Source: Neisseria bergeri (lineage in GTDB: Bacteria; Pseudomonadota; Gammaproteobacteria; Burkholderiales; Neisseriaceae). From it: 64,000 bases of DNA. The notes beneath the pieces were generated by a model. The model did no database searches. It saw nothing but the letters and a program-made list of their open reading frames with translations, and was not told the DNA's origin. Below are positions 19,156 to 28,839 of this stretch, one piece after another (the first letter of the stretch is position 1; every line of letters begins with the position of its first letter). The translations under genes and the position numbers were made by a program. The stretch spans positions 372,001 to 436,000 of the forward strand of contig POWY01000001.1 in assembly GCA_003044455.1 (NCBI GenBank), in the 5' to 3' direction.

Positions 19156-20313
19156 TTATACAGTCGTATCGAGTGCGGCGGAAATATCATTCCAAATATC
19201 ATCTACATCTTCGATACCGACAGAGAAACGCAGCAGACCGACCCTGATGCCCATTTCCATTTTCACATCATGCGGCACGCCGCTGTGGGATTGGGAATAG
19301 CAATGGTTGACCAAACTTTCCACGCCGCCGAGGCTGGAAGCCATTTTGACCAGTTTCATGTTTTTAATCACGTTATTGGCCGCTTCACGCGTGTCGTTTT
19401 TGAGATAAACCGTAACCACGCCGCCGATACCTTTGGGCATTTGTGTTTTCGCCAGTTCGTAATGCTCGTGCGACGGCAGGCCGGGATAGAACACTTTTTC
19501 AATGGCAGGATGGGCTTCCAAACGGCGTGCAATTTCGAGTGCGTTTTGGCAATGGGCGTTCATGCGCAGAGCCAGTGTTTTGATACCGCGCAACACCAGC
19601 CAGCAGTCCATCGGGCCTGCAATCGCACCGGTATGCACCATCATATCGTGCAAAGGCTGCGCCAGCTCTTTGGTTTTGGCAACGACGATGCCCATCAACA
19701 CGTCGGAATGGCCGCACAAATATTTGGTAGCAGAATGGAACACAAAATCGCAACCCATATCCAACGGCTGTTGCAGATACGGCGTGGCAAAGGTGTTGTC
19801 GATGCCGACCAGCGCACCGGCCGCTTTGGCTTTCACGGCAAGGGCTTTGATGTTTACCAAGCGTAAAAGCGGATTGGACGGCGTTTCCAGCCAAACCAGT
19901 TTGACCTTGTGCGCTTTAAGCAATTCGTCCAAATTATTGGGATTGCCCAAATCGGCAAAAACAACGTTCACTCCCCATTTTTGATAAACATCGACCAATA
20001 AGTCATACGCGCCGCCGTAAATATCGGCGACGGCGACAATGGTATCGCCAGGGCGCAGGAAAGTACGCCACACGGCATCAATTCCCGCCATACCGCTGGA
20101 AAACGCAAAACCTGCCACACCGTGTTCCAAATCGGCAACGGTGTCTTCTAAAATCTGACGGGTCGGGTTGCTCAGGCGCGAATAACGGTAAGGCACATTT
20201 TCGCCGATTTCGTGCAGAGTAAACATACTGTTTTGATAAATCGGCGGCATCAGCGCGCGGTTGTGTTCGTCGCAATTGTAGCTGGAATGAATGGCGCGGG
20301 TCGGGAATTTCAT
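19156..20313 (-). CDS. Cys/Met metabolism PLP-dependent enzyme (cystathionine beta-lyase or gamma-synthase type)
   Basis: 385 residues. The PLP lysine is in FHSATKYLCGHSDVL; other family blocks are YSRLSNPT, FSSGMAGI and SLGGVESLVNHC. The family covers MetB, MetC and related lyases that act on cystathionine or homoserine esters. The exact reaction cannot be fixed from these motifs. Monocistronic and divergent from folE2. Confidence 0.85.
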   Translation of the reverse strand: MKFPTRAIHSSYNCDEHNRALMPPIYQNSMFTLHEIGENVPYRYSRLSNPTRQILEDTVADLEHGVAGFAFSSGMAGIDAVWRTFLRPGDTIVAVADIYGGAYDLLVDVYQKWGVNVVFADLGNPNNLDELLKAHKVKLVWLETPSNPLLRLVNIKALAVKAKAAGALVGIDNTFATPYLQQPLDMGCDFVFHSATKYLCGHSDVLMGIVVAKTKELAQPLHDMMVHTGAIAGPMDCWLVLRGIKTLALRMNAHCQNALEIARRLEAHPAIEKVFYPGLPSHEHYELAKTQMPKGIGGVVTVYLKNDTREAANNVIKNMKLVKMASSLGGVESLVNHCYSQSHSGVPHDVKMEMGIRVGLLRFSVGIEDVDDIWNDISAALDTTV

Positions 20314-20514
20314 CTGTTTCTGCCTTGTAAGATATGAATAATCGGGATTTTATCACTATCCCGAAAATAGAAACAATCAATGCAGCCGCCAAAAGCAAGT
20401 GATATAATCTCGCATTTGCAGGCAGGCGGCCAACAGCGTTTTTTCAGACGGCATCTGCCTGCCATACAATACACACATCTCAATAATTATCTGAATATTA
20501 AGGACAAACAACGC

Positions 20515-21288
20515 ATGAACGCCATTGCAGACGTGCAATCCAGCAGAGATTTACGCAACCTGCCGATCAATCAGGTCGGCATTAAGGACCTGCGCTTCCC
20601 GATTACCCTGCAAACTGCAGAAGGCATCCAGTCCACCGTTGCCCGTCTGACCATGACGGTTTACCTGCCTGCCGAGCAGAAGGGGACGCATATGTCGCGC
20701 TTTGTCGCATTGATGGAGCAACATGCCGAAGCCTTGGATTTCGCACAATTGCACAGGCTGACTGCCGAAATGGTCGCACTTTTGGATTCCCGCGCCGGCA
20801 AAATCAGCGTTTCTTTCCCGTTTTTCCGCAAGAAAACCGCGCCGGTATCCGGTATCCGGTCCTTACTGGATTATGATGTCAGCCTCACGGGCGAAATCAA
20901 AGACGGGGCATACGGACACAGTATGAAGGTCATGATTCCCGTAACCTCGCTTTGCCCGTGTTCCAAAGAAATTTCCCAATACGGCGCGCACAACCAGCGT
21001 TCGCACGTTACCGTCAGCCTGACTGCCGATGCCGAAGTCGGTATCGAGGAAGTCATCGATTGTGTGGAGGCGCAGGCAAGCTGCCAACTCTACGGCCTGC
21101 TCAAACGCCCCGATGAAAAATACGTTACCGAAAAAGCCTACGAAAACCCGAAATTCGTGGAAGATATGGTGCGCGATGTCGCTACTTCGCTGATTGCCGA
21201 CAAACGCATCAAGAGCTTTGTCGTCGAGAGCGAGAATTTCGAGTCTATCCACAACCATTCGGCTTATGCCTATATCGCGTATCCGTAG
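20515..21288 (+). CDS. folE2: GTP cyclohydrolase I type 2 (FolE2)
   Basis: 257 residues from the ATG at 20515 behind AAGGA; longer frames run through an upstream DUS (about 20442) and are rejected. The family blocks are [41 protein letters not shown] with the catalytic Cys, and [13 protein letters not shown]-like ending. It makes 7,8-dihydroneopterin triphosphate, the first step of folate/queuosine synthesis, with less dependence on zinc than FolE1. Confidence 0.93.
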   Translation: MNAIADVQSSRDLRNLPINQVGIKDLRFPITLQTAEGIQSTVARLTMTVYLPAEQKGTHMSRFVALMEQHAEALDFAQLHRLTAEMVALLDSRAGKISVSFPFFRKKTAPVSGIRSLLDYDVSLTGEIKDGAYGHSMKVMIPVTSLCPCSKEISQYGAHNQRSHVTVSLTADAEVGIEEVIDCVEAQASCQLYGLLKRPDEKYVTEKAYENPKFVEDMVRDVATSLIADKRIKSFVVESENFESIHNHSAYAYIAYP

Positions 21289-21483
21289 GCGCGTTTGTGA
21301 TGTCCAAATGCCGTCTGAAAGGCGTTTGGGCGTTATTGGCGAATCTGCCGCCGCTTCACTTTCCGAGCCGCCGAAGGACGGGCAAAGTCCGGATAAGGTC
21401 CGACGGCGAGGGCGGCTTGTATGTGCGGCAGTGCCGTATCGGTTTGAAATCAATTTGCAATACAAGTAATAAAAGGATGCACG

Positions 21484-22149
21484 ATGACAGTATTAAGCAA
21501 AGAGCAGATCCTATCCGCATTTAAAAACCGCAAATCGTGCCGGCATTACGATGCGGCACGCAAAATCAGTGCCGAGGATTTTCAGTTTATTTTAGAACTC
21601 GGGCGTTTGTCGCCCAGTTCGGTCGGTTCGGAGCCTTGGCAGTTTGTTGTGGTTCAAAACCCCGAAATCCGACAGGCAATCAAGCCGTTTTCTTGGGGTA
21701 TGGCGGATGCTTTGGATACCGCCAGTCATTTGGTGGTGTTTTTGGCGAAGAAAAATGCCCGCTTCGACAGCCCGTTTATGTTGGAAAGCCTCAAGCGGCG
21801 CGGTGTTACCGAACCGGACGCCGTAGAAAAATCTTTGGCGAGGTATCAGGCGTTTCAGGCTGACGATATCAAGATTTTGGACGATTCGCGTGCCTTGTTT
21901 GACTGGTGTTGCCGCCAGACCTATATCGCGTTAGCCAACATGATGACGGGTGCGGCGATGGCAGGTATCGATTCCTGCCCGGTGGAAGGTTTCAACTATG
22001 CCGATATGGAACGCGTATTGTCCGGGCAGTTCGGTTTGTTCGATGCGGCAGAATGGGGCGTGTCCGTCGCCGCGACATTCGGCTACCGCGTTCAGGAAAT
22101 CGCCACGAAAGCGCGCAGGCCGTTGGAAGAAACCGTTATTTGGGCATAA
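21484..22149 (+). CDS. NAD(P)H-dependent nitroreductase family oxidoreductase
   Basis: 221 residues of the FMN-binding nitroreductase fold: FKNRKSCRHYDAARKIS at the start, LGRLSPSSVGSEPWQFVVV, and GMADALDTASH. NfsB-like size. Natural substrate unknown. The 21289-21483 gap upstream has one DUS at about 21308 and no gene. Confidence 0.88.
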   Translation: MTVLSKEQILSAFKNRKSCRHYDAARKISAEDFQFILELGRLSPSSVGSEPWQFVVVQNPEIRQAIKPFSWGMADALDTASHLVVFLAKKNARFDSPFMLESLKRRGVTEPDAVEKSLARYQAFQADDIKILDDSRALFDWCCRQTYIALANMMTGAAMAGIDSCPVEGFNYADMERVLSGQFGLFDAAEWGVSVAATFGYRVQEIATKARRPLEETVIWA

Positions 22150-22153
22150 GGCA

Positions 22154-22189
22154 ATGCCGTCTGAAAATGCAAGGATTTTCAGACGGCAT
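22154..22189. terminator. DUS-pair terminator between nitroreductase and pseudouridine synthase
   Basis: DUS 22154-22165 and inverse 22178-22189, extended by AAAAT/ATTTT pairs; it ends in a T run (TTTTT). Convergent genes on both sides. Confidence 0.75.
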
Positions 22190-22201
22190 TTTTATGCTTA
22201 T

Positions 22202-22960
22202 TTAAAACGATTCGCCGGGGGCGAGATAACGCCATTTGCCGGGCGGCAGCCTGCCGAGTTTGACCTTGCCCATGCGGATGCGTTTCAGCCCGATGACGCG
22301 CAGTCCGACCAGTTCGCACATACGGCGGATTTGCCGCTTTTTACCTTGTTTCAATACGAAACGCAGTTGGTCTTCGTTTTGCCATTCTACTTTGGCGGGA
22401 CGCAGTTTCTCGCCGTCCAAGCTCAACCCGTGGTTCAGCAGCGCAAGTCCTTTTTCGTCCAATTTGCCGCGCACGCGCACCAAATATTCTTTTTCACTGC
22501 CGCTGTTTTCGCCGATAAGCTGCTTGGCGATACGGCCGTCTTGCGTCAATACCAGCAATCCGACCGAGTCGATGTCCAGCCTGCCGGCGGGGGCAAGACC
22601 GATTTTGTGTTTCGGATCGAAACGGATGCGGCCGGTGTCGCCTTCCCAGCGATTTTCGGGGGTAATCAGTTCGGCGGCGGATTTATAGCCTTTTTCCGCT
22701 TGTGCGCTGACATAGCCGACGGGTTTGTTCAACAGGATGGTAATGCGTGCCGCCTGCTGTTCGTGGGCTTTCTTGTTCAGTTCGATACGGTCTGCCGGTG
22801 AAACTTTCTGACCGAGTACGGCGGTTTTGCCGTTGACCGTTACCCAGCCCTGTCCGATGTAGCCGTCGGCTTCGCGGCGCGAACAAAGCCCGAGTTGCGC
22901 CATACGTTTGGACAGGCGCACGGCATCTTCTGTATGGTCGGGGGGAGTTTTTGGATTCAT
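22202..22960 (-). CDS. rRNA pseudouridine synthase (RluB/E/F family)
   Basis: 252 residues. An N-terminal S4 RNA-binding domain ([21 protein letters not shown]) is followed by the RsuA-type catalytic motif [17 protein letters not shown] with the active Asp. The end [26 protein letters not shown] is most like RluF. Target uridine not assignable. Last gene of a minus-strand run after nadK. Confidence 0.88.
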   Translation of the reverse strand: MNPKTPPDHTEDAVRLSKRMAQLGLCSRREADGYIGQGWVTVNGKTAVLGQKVSPADRIELNKKAHEQQAARITILLNKPVGYVSAQAEKGYKSAAELITPENRWEGDTGRIRFDPKHKIGLAPAGRLDIDSVGLLVLTQDGRIAKQLIGENSGSEKEYLVRVRGKLDEKGLALLNHGLSLDGEKLRPAKVEWQNEDQLRFVLKQGKKRQIRRMCELVGLRVIGLKRIRMGKVKLGRLPPGKWRYLAPGESF

Positions 22961-22984
22961 AGGTGTTTTCCGGTAAGGGGCGGT

Positions 22985-23875
22985 TCAGACCAATTGTTCG
23001 CCCCAGTGCAGTTTTTGGCGCAGGGTTTTGAAATATTGGTAGTCGGTCGGATGTAGGATGCGTAAGGGGTTGCGGTAGCGGCGGATGGTGATGCGGTCGA
23101 GGCTTTGCACGTCGATATGGGTTTGACCGTCGAAATGGACGCGCGCGTCGCCGCCTTGGGTAACGAGGATTTCGATTTCGGACGTGTCTGGAATGGCGAT
23201 GGGGCGGTTGGTCATAGATTGCGGGCAGATGGGGACGAGCGTGAAGGCGTGCAAACCTGCCTGCATGATGGGGCCGCCGGCGGCAAGCGAATAGGCGGTC
23301 GATCCGGTGGGGGTGGAGACAATCAGCCCGTCCGAACGTTGTGTATAGACGAATTCCCGATTGACGAAGACTTCAAACTCAATCATCTGTCCGGCACCGC
23401 CCCGTGAGAGGACGGCATCGTTGAGGGCGATGGCGCGTTCGGCGGTTTTGCCTTCGCGGATGAGTGCGGCTTCAATCAGGATGCGCTCTTCGGCAAGGTA
23501 TTTCCCTTCTAAAACGGGCAATAGCTTGTCCGTCATATATTCGCGGGGAACTTGGGTCAGGAAGCCCAAATGACCTTGGTTGATGCCGATAATCGGAACG
23601 GCGCGCGGGGCGATTTCGCGGGCGGCGGAGAGAAAAGTGCCGTCTCCGCCCAAAACGGCGACCAGGTCGCAGTATTGTCCCAGTTCGGTTTTGTTGACGA
23701 TATGGCAGCCGATGGTGTCTTGGGTATAGATGCAGCATTCCCTTACGCCGACTTCGTCGAGATAGACGGTAAAGCCGTGCTGCTTCAAAAATGTAATCAG
23801 TGTGTGTGCAGTATCTTGGATGTCGGGCGTGTTGGGGCGGGTTACGATGCCGATGTTGTGAAAAGGGCTGTTCAT
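22985..23875 (-). CDS. nadK: NAD kinase
   Basis: 296 residues. The GGDGTFLSAAR motif and NDAVLSRGGAGQMIEFEVFVN / STPTGSTAYSLAAGGPI blocks define NadK, which makes NADP from NAD and ATP. It begins 19 bases after the SCP2-domain gene and ends 24 before the pseudouridine synthase, so the run is probably one operon. Confidence 0.95.
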   Translation of the reverse strand: MNSPFHNIGIVTRPNTPDIQDTAHTLITFLKQHGFTVYLDEVGVRECCIYTQDTIGCHIVNKTELGQYCDLVAVLGGDGTFLSAAREIAPRAVPIIGINQGHLGFLTQVPREYMTDKLLPVLEGKYLAEERILIEAALIREGKTAERAIALNDAVLSRGGAGQMIEFEVFVNREFVYTQRSDGLIVSTPTGSTAYSLAAGGPIMQAGLHAFTLVPICPQSMTNRPIAIPDTSEIEILVTQGGDARVHFDGQTHIDVQSLDRITIRRYRNPLRILHPTDYQYFKTLRQKLHWGEQLV

Positions 23876-23894
23876 GTCGGATGCCGTCTGAAGG

Positions 23895-24458
23895 TTAGTC
23901 TATCCAAATGTCGCGTTCGAGCCGGTCAAGGCGTTCGTTGAGGCGGGCAACGTCGTCGCGCAGTTTGTCCACTTCTTCCATCCAGGCGGACAGGGTGGAG
24001 GCGTCGATATCGGGTTTGCGTGAAAATTCGCCGATTTGTTCGGCTATGCTTCTGCCGATTTGTTTGATGCCGTGTCCGATATCGGCGGCGCGGCTGCCGA
24101 TGCTGTTGCCGAGCTGCGTGCCGAAAATCCGTGCCAATTCGTCCGATGCGCGGGAACGCAGGCTGCCGAGCAGGGACAGTACCGCGATGCCGAGGATGAG
24201 GTCGCCTTCGAGCCCGATGTCGCCCGCCCCGGGTTCGCCGCCTTGGAGGATTTTCTGTATCGCGCTGTTGCGGAAGATGATTTCGGTGTCTGCAAAGCCG
24301 TTTCCCGCCGAGAGCAAACCGTCTTTTGTGATGCGTCCCGCCAGTTTCAGCCCGGCAATGTTCAGGGTCAGTGTTTTGCCTGCAAAGGCGGCAAGTTCCG
24401 AGCGGCTGTCCGAGCTTTGCAGAATCAGGCGGTTGATGATGGGGAGGAGGGCGGACAT
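23895..24458 (-). CDS. SCP2-domain protein, UbiJ-like
   Basis: 187 residues. The N-terminal half matches an SCP2 sterol-carrier fold (SELAAFAGKTLTLNIAGLKLAGRITKDG; LEGDLILGIAVLSLL), and the C-terminal 35 residues form a coiled coil (EEVDKLRDDVARLNERLDRLERDIW). This is the layout of UbiJ, an accessory factor in aerobic ubiquinone synthesis. It does not sit beside ubiE or ubiB here, so the assignment is by architecture only. Confidence 0.7.
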   Translation of the reverse strand: MSALLPIINRLILQSSDSRSELAAFAGKTLTLNIAGLKLAGRITKDGLLSAGNGFADTEIIFRNSAIQKILQGGEPGAGDIGLEGDLILGIAVLSLLGSLRSRASDELARIFGTQLGNSIGSRAADIGHGIKQIGRSIAEQIGEFSRKPDIDASTLSAWMEEVDKLRDDVARLNERLDRLERDIWID

Positions 24459-24508
24459 ATTTTCTGATTGGGGCGGAGAATGCCTGTTTGTTGCTGTTGC
24501 CGCTTATT

Positions 24509-25285
24509 TTACAGGCTTAAGCCGTTATCGCAAACGGTACGGATGATTTTGCCCACGCTGTCGTCGGGTGCGAAATCCGGCGCGGGCAGGCCGAGTTTGG
24601 CGGCTTCTTCCGTATAAAATTCGCGGCGTGTCGGGTGGCGCGGTTCGATAATGTTTTTCAGCCGCCTGCCGCCGGGTTTGAATGCCGTCTGAAACAGGCT
24701 TTCGACGGCGATGTCGCGGTGGACGATATTGACAGGCCAGTTGCCGCCTTGGATGTTTTGCTTTTGAACAAGGCGGCTGACGGGATGGCGTTCGGCGCAA
24801 TAAAGCCCGCCCGGCCGCAGGATGTCGATGTTCGGAACGCCGCTGTCGAGCAGGTGTTGTTCGGCGGCGAGGATTTGTCGGGCGGACTCGGTTTGCGGAT
24901 TGGGTGTGGCGGTTTCGTCGCATTCGCGCACTTTATCGCCGTAAACGCTTGTGCTGCTGGTGAAAATCAGGTGTTGCACGTTGCACGCCCGGGCAAGCTC
25001 TGCCCATTGTTTGACGGTGTCGGCGTAATGCGTCAGGGAAGAGGGCGGCAGCAGGAAATACCAAACGGGTTTGTCGGCGTGGTTTTGCCACAATGCCGTC
25101 TGAAAGGCATCGGTGCAGCCGAGGTCGAAGATGTCGAGGTGTATGGGCAGGTTGATGTCGTCCGAAGTCAGGTTGCGTTTTATGGCGGCGACGCGGCTGC
25201 CGTGTCGGTAAAACTTTTGTGCCAGCGGCAGGCCGAGGTAACCTAGGCCTGTGATGGAGATATGGGGCGGGGGGACTGCGCGCAT
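24509..25285 (-). CDS. NAD(P)-binding SDR/epimerase-family protein (YeeZ-like)
   Basis: 258 residues with a Rossmann start (ISITGLGYLGLPLAQKFY) and the SSTSVYGDK active region of extended SDRs. Two DUS copies are embedded in frame, both read as FQTA (near 24683 and 25094). Substrate unknown. Upstream of the SCP2 gene by 50 bases on the same strand. Confidence 0.78.
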   Translation of the reverse strand: MRAVPPPHISITGLGYLGLPLAQKFYRHGSRVAAIKRNLTSDDINLPIHLDIFDLGCTDAFQTALWQNHADKPVWYFLLPPSSLTHYADTVKQWAELARACNVQHLIFTSSTSVYGDKVRECDETATPNPQTESARQILAAEQHLLDSGVPNIDILRPGGLYCAERHPVSRLVQKQNIQGGNWPVNIVHRDIAVESLFQTAFKPGGRRLKNIIEPRHPTRREFYTEEAAKLGLPAPDFAPDDSVGKIIRTVCDNGLSL

Positions 25286-25339
25286 TCGCTGATACCGTCG
25301 GGTAAGTGCCGTCTGAAGGCTGATTCGGACGTTATGGGT

Positions 25340-25996
25340 TTACGGGTTGCCGTTGCCGTTGCCGATTTTGCGGTCGTATTCCGCACGGTGTTCGGGCAAA
25401 AGATAAGGACGCAGGAGGCTTAAGGTGCGGCGGATGCCGCGTGCTTTGGAGTCTTCGGTCAGCTTGGTGCGCCCGCGCAAGGAGCTGTCGAAGTCGAACC
25501 AGTATTTCGTGACCATCCACATATTGACGGCGAGGTCGTTCATAGCGGTCTGATCGGCGTTGATGACGTTCAGACCGTTGAGCTGGGTGAGCAGGTTGAC
25601 CAAGAGCGGGGAGACTTTGGCTTGGGTAAAGGTATTGTGTTCGCCCAAAAGTTCGGCACTGCGTGCAAGCAGGGTATTCACGTCGCTGAAGAGGAAACGG
25701 TATTCCCACATCACATCGTAAATCCCTGCCATATAGTTGATGGAATCTTCGACATTGGACGGCAGCACGGCTTTGTTGAGGTATTCCAGCAGGGCTTCGC
25801 TATAACGTTTGAACAGTTGGACGATGATTTCGTCTTTATTGCGGAAGTGGTAATAGAGATTGCCCGGACTGATGCCCAAATGCGCCGCAATATGGTTGGT
25901 GCTGATGTTGCGCTCGCCTTCCTCGTTGAAGAGCGCAAGGCTGGCGTCGATGATGCGGGTGTAAGTATTGGTTTTTGCAATGCGGGTCACGGGCAT
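25340..25996 (-). CDS. TetR/AcrR family regulator
   Basis: 218 residues from the ATG at 25996 (AAGGAG site). The N-terminal HTH reads IIDASLALFNEEGERNISTNHIAAHLGISPGNLYYHFRNKDEI (two stretches of the TetR helix-turn-helix); the rest is a ligand/dimer domain. Targets unknown. It starts 11 bases after murB ends, so it probably shares the murB transcript. Confidence 0.85.
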   Translation of the reverse strand: MPVTRIAKTNTYTRIIDASLALFNEEGERNISTNHIAAHLGISPGNLYYHFRNKDEIIVQLFKRYSEALLEYLNKAVLPSNVEDSINYMAGIYDVMWEYRFLFSDVNTLLARSAELLGEHNTFTQAKVSPLLVNLLTQLNGLNVINADQTAMNDLAVNMWMVTKYWFDFDSSLRGRTKLTEDSKARGIRRTLSLLRPYLLPEHRAEYDRKIGNGNGNP

Positions 25997-26007
25997 ACTC
26001 CTTGGAT

Positions 26008-27048
26008 TTATAGGCTGAACGAAGCAGGCAGCCAATTGGGTTCGGCGTGTAATTCTACCTGAAATCGAGTAAATACTGTATTGCAGACGTGTTGCGCCAG
26101 CTTCCAGATATCGTCTGAAGAAGCATTGTTTTTGTTCACTAAAACCAAAGCCTGCCTGTCGTGTACCGCCGCGCCGCCGATTTGGAAGCCTTTCAGACGA
26201 CATTGGTCGATCAGCCAGCCTGCCGCAAGCTTGACCGAACCATCGGGCTGCGGATAGCGTGGCATATCGGGATGCTGCTGCAACAGGGAAGCAGCTTTTT
26301 CTGCACTGACGACGGGATTTTTAAAGAAACTGCCGACATTGCCCAAAACTTTCGGGTCGGGTAATTTGCTGTTGCGGATGGCGGATACCGCATCGGAAAC
26401 GCCTTTTGCCGTCGCCTCCCTGCCTGCACTCAGTTCGGCAACCTTCGCCGCCAAATCGCCGTAGCCCAAGTTCGGCACAAAATGCGTTTTTAATGCAAAT
26501 ATGACCGAAACAATCACATAACGCCCTTTGCCTTCCTGCTTGAACAGGCTTTCGCGGTAGGCGAAGCGGCAGTCGGCATTGGAAAGGGTTACAAAGGTTT
26601 CCGTATCCAAATCAAAGCAGCGCACGCTGTGAATCACATCTTTTGCCTCCACTCCGTATGCGCCGATGTTCTGCACGGGCGACGCGCCGACCATACCCGG
26701 AATCAGGCTCAGATTTTCCAAACCGCTCAAACCCAGCGCGACGGTGTGCAACACGAAATCGTGCCAAATTTCGCCCGCCTGCGCTTCAATCAGAACCATG
26801 CCGTCTGAATGCGCAATCTCGCGTATGCCCTTGTTTTCCATATGGACGACCAGTCCGTCGTAATCCTGCATCAAAAGGATATTGCTGCCGCCGCCGAGCC
26901 ATAAAACGGTATCGCGGTCGAACTCGGGCAGTCGGACGATGTCGCGCAACTCGTCGGCGTGTTCGAGTGCGATAAAGGCTTGGGCTTGGGCGCGCAGGCC
27001 GAAGGTGTTGTAGGGGGTGAGGTCGGTTTGGTATTGGATGGGTTGCAT
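26008..27048 (-). CDS. murB: UDP-N-acetylenolpyruvoylglucosamine reductase
   Basis: 346 residues, type I MurB. Motifs are YNTFGLRAQAQA, the FAD loop LWLGGGSNILL, GLENLSLIPGMVGASPVQNIGAYG, and the C-terminal Ser/Glu region ending HAEPNWLPA. It performs the second committed step of peptidoglycan precursor synthesis. Confidence 0.95.
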   Translation of the reverse strand: MQPIQYQTDLTPYNTFGLRAQAQAFIALEHADELRDIVRLPEFDRDTVLWLGGGSNILLMQDYDGLVVHMENKGIREIAHSDGMVLIEAQAGEIWHDFVLHTVALGLSGLENLSLIPGMVGASPVQNIGAYGVEAKDVIHSVRCFDLDTETFVTLSNADCRFAYRESLFKQEGKGRYVIVSVIFALKTHFVPNLGYGDLAAKVAELSAGREATAKGVSDAVSAIRNSKLPDPKVLGNVGSFFKNPVVSAEKAASLLQQHPDMPRYPQPDGSVKLAAGWLIDQCRLKGFQIGGAAVHDRQALVLVNKNNASSDDIWKLAQHVCNTVFTRFQVELHAEPNWLPASFSL

Positions 27049-27124
27049 GGGTTTAAACTTTAAAATGAGTATTGTCAGTGGCGGGCTTCAGCCCATTGTT
27101 TTGATATTTTAATCGTCGGAGTTT

Positions 27125-28504
27125 TCAGACGGCCTTATGCGATCTGACCATCTCCCTGCTGCACAATTCCAAGCACCACACCAAGGCGACGGCTGCGATG
27201 GTGAGCGAGGCGATCAATGCCGTCCAGAAGCCGTAAATGCCCATATCGAAACGGTAGGCGAGCAGGTAGCCCGGCAACAGGCCGCAGCCCCAGAAAGCGG
27301 CGGCGTGGATGAACATCGGAACTTTTGTGACTTTATAGCCGCGCAGGGCATAGGACGCGATGCATTGGGTGAAGTCTGCCGGTTGGAACAAGCCAGCAAA
27401 CAGTAAGACGGTGGCGGCGATGCTTAAAACCGCAGGATCATTGTTGTACATACTTACCAGCGGCGAACGGAATAATACCAAAGAAAGCACGGTAATCACG
27501 GCGAGCATCCAACCCAACACCAGCGACACGCCCGAAATATAACGAGCCCGCGAAAATTCGCGCCGTCCTAATGAAAAACCGATGCGCACCGTCCCTGCCG
27601 AGCCGACGCTTTGCGGAATCATATAGAGAATCCCCGACAAACTGATGCCGACTTGCTGCGCCGCCACATAATCCTCGCCGAAAGGCGCAATCAAAAACAC
27701 GATAAACGAAAACGCGCTGGCTTCCAAAAAATAAGACAGTCCGATGGGCGCGCCGATTTTCCAAATCTGTTTGAACACCGCCCAATCCGGCTTGCCGAAT
27801 TTTGCCGTCAGTCCGAACGGGCGGAAGAATTTTTCCTTGGCGATATAAATCCACAATGCCAGCGCGCTGAACCAAAACACCGCCATCGTCGCCAGTCCGC
27901 AGCCCGCGCCGCCCAAAGCGGGCATACCGAATTTGCCGTAAACGAAAATATAGTTCAGCGGCACGTTCAACACAAACGCCGCGAAACTGACCAGCATGAT
28001 CAGGCGCGGGCGGTTCAGGCTGGAAGCGTAGGCGTGCAGGGCGCGGTGCACCATTGCCGCCGGCATCGCCAGGCTGGTGAACAGCATATACTGCGCCATC
28101 GTGCCTTCCACATAATCGCTCAAGGTCAGCCAGTTGCGGAATGGCGTAATCGCCGCCCACATCAATGCCATGCCGAAAATTCCCAAGATCAGCCCGAACC
28201 AAATCCCCTGCCGCCCCGTTTCGCCCACTTCGGCGGTTTTACCCGCGCCGTAAAGCTGGGCAATCATCGGGTTCAGTGCCGCCATAATGCCCATAAAGGT
28301 AATATAAACCGTGGCAAACGCGCTGCTGCCCAAAGCCACCGCCGCCAAATCCTCCTTACCCGCACCGCCCGCCATCACGGTATCGACGAAACCGATGCCC
28401 ACCTGCGCGACCTGCGCCAACAACATGGGCAGGGCAAGGGCGGTCAGCAGGCGGACTTCTTTCAGGAAGACGGAAAAGGAAAAGCGGTCGAGGTCGAGCA
28501 GCAT
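27125..28504 (-). CDS. norM: MATE multidrug efflux pump NorM
   Basis: 459 residues with 12 hydrophobic segments. It is nearly identical to the gonococcal/meningococcal NorM I know, starting MLLDLDRFSFSVFLKEVRLL, with small differences near the C-terminus (CLELCSREMVRSHKAV). A Na+-coupled exporter of quinolones, ethidium and other cations. An AG-type DUS (AGGCCGTCTGAA on the minus strand) overlaps its end at 27124. Confidence 0.95.
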   Translation of the reverse strand: MLLDLDRFSFSVFLKEVRLLTALALPMLLAQVAQVGIGFVDTVMAGGAGKEDLAAVALGSSAFATVYITFMGIMAALNPMIAQLYGAGKTAEVGETGRQGIWFGLILGIFGMALMWAAITPFRNWLTLSDYVEGTMAQYMLFTSLAMPAAMVHRALHAYASSLNRPRLIMLVSFAAFVLNVPLNYIFVYGKFGMPALGGAGCGLATMAVFWFSALALWIYIAKEKFFRPFGLTAKFGKPDWAVFKQIWKIGAPIGLSYFLEASAFSFIVFLIAPFGEDYVAAQQVGISLSGILYMIPQSVGSAGTVRIGFSLGRREFSRARYISGVSLVLGWMLAVITVLSLVLFRSPLVSMYNNDPAVLSIAATVLLFAGLFQPADFTQCIASYALRGYKVTKVPMFIHAAAFWGCGLLPGYLLAYRFDMGIYGFWTALIASLTIAAVALVWCLELCSREMVRSHKAV

Positions 28505-28839
28505 AAGTGTTCAATCAACAAAAATGCCGTCTGAAACAAAAAAACGGCAGCAGGGAGTGATGAGAAATAGTGGTGCACATTATATAGTAAAAAAATGCCG
28601 TGCCGTCAGACGGCGGATACAGGGTATAAAAGTATATTCAGATTGTGTGTATTTTATGGTAAAGTTTGGTTTTAACGACTTGACGGCATTGAGCCGTCGG
28701 ACAGGGGCTGTTCGGATTCTGAATCGGAAGGAAGCATCGCCGTTTTGACAGCGGCGTGATGCGTTGCGGCAAAGATGCCGTCTGATTGCGGATCGGGCAG
28801 CCTTTTGTGTTTGCAAAATAAAATAGAAGGCAGATTCTC
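28505..28839. other. Intergenic region norM-hisZ
   Basis: 335 bases without a gene. It holds one DUS near 28525, an imperfect one near 28774 (ATGCCGTCTGAT), a short palindrome around 28604-28617 and an AT-rich stretch 28575-28680 that should contain the divergent promoters. No clear -35/-10 pair was assigned. Confidence 0.6.

Noticed and set aside
28561-28680. Second Correia element near norM (TATATAGT)
   Set aside because: Only a few bases resemble the terminal repeat; the interior and the opposite end are missing.
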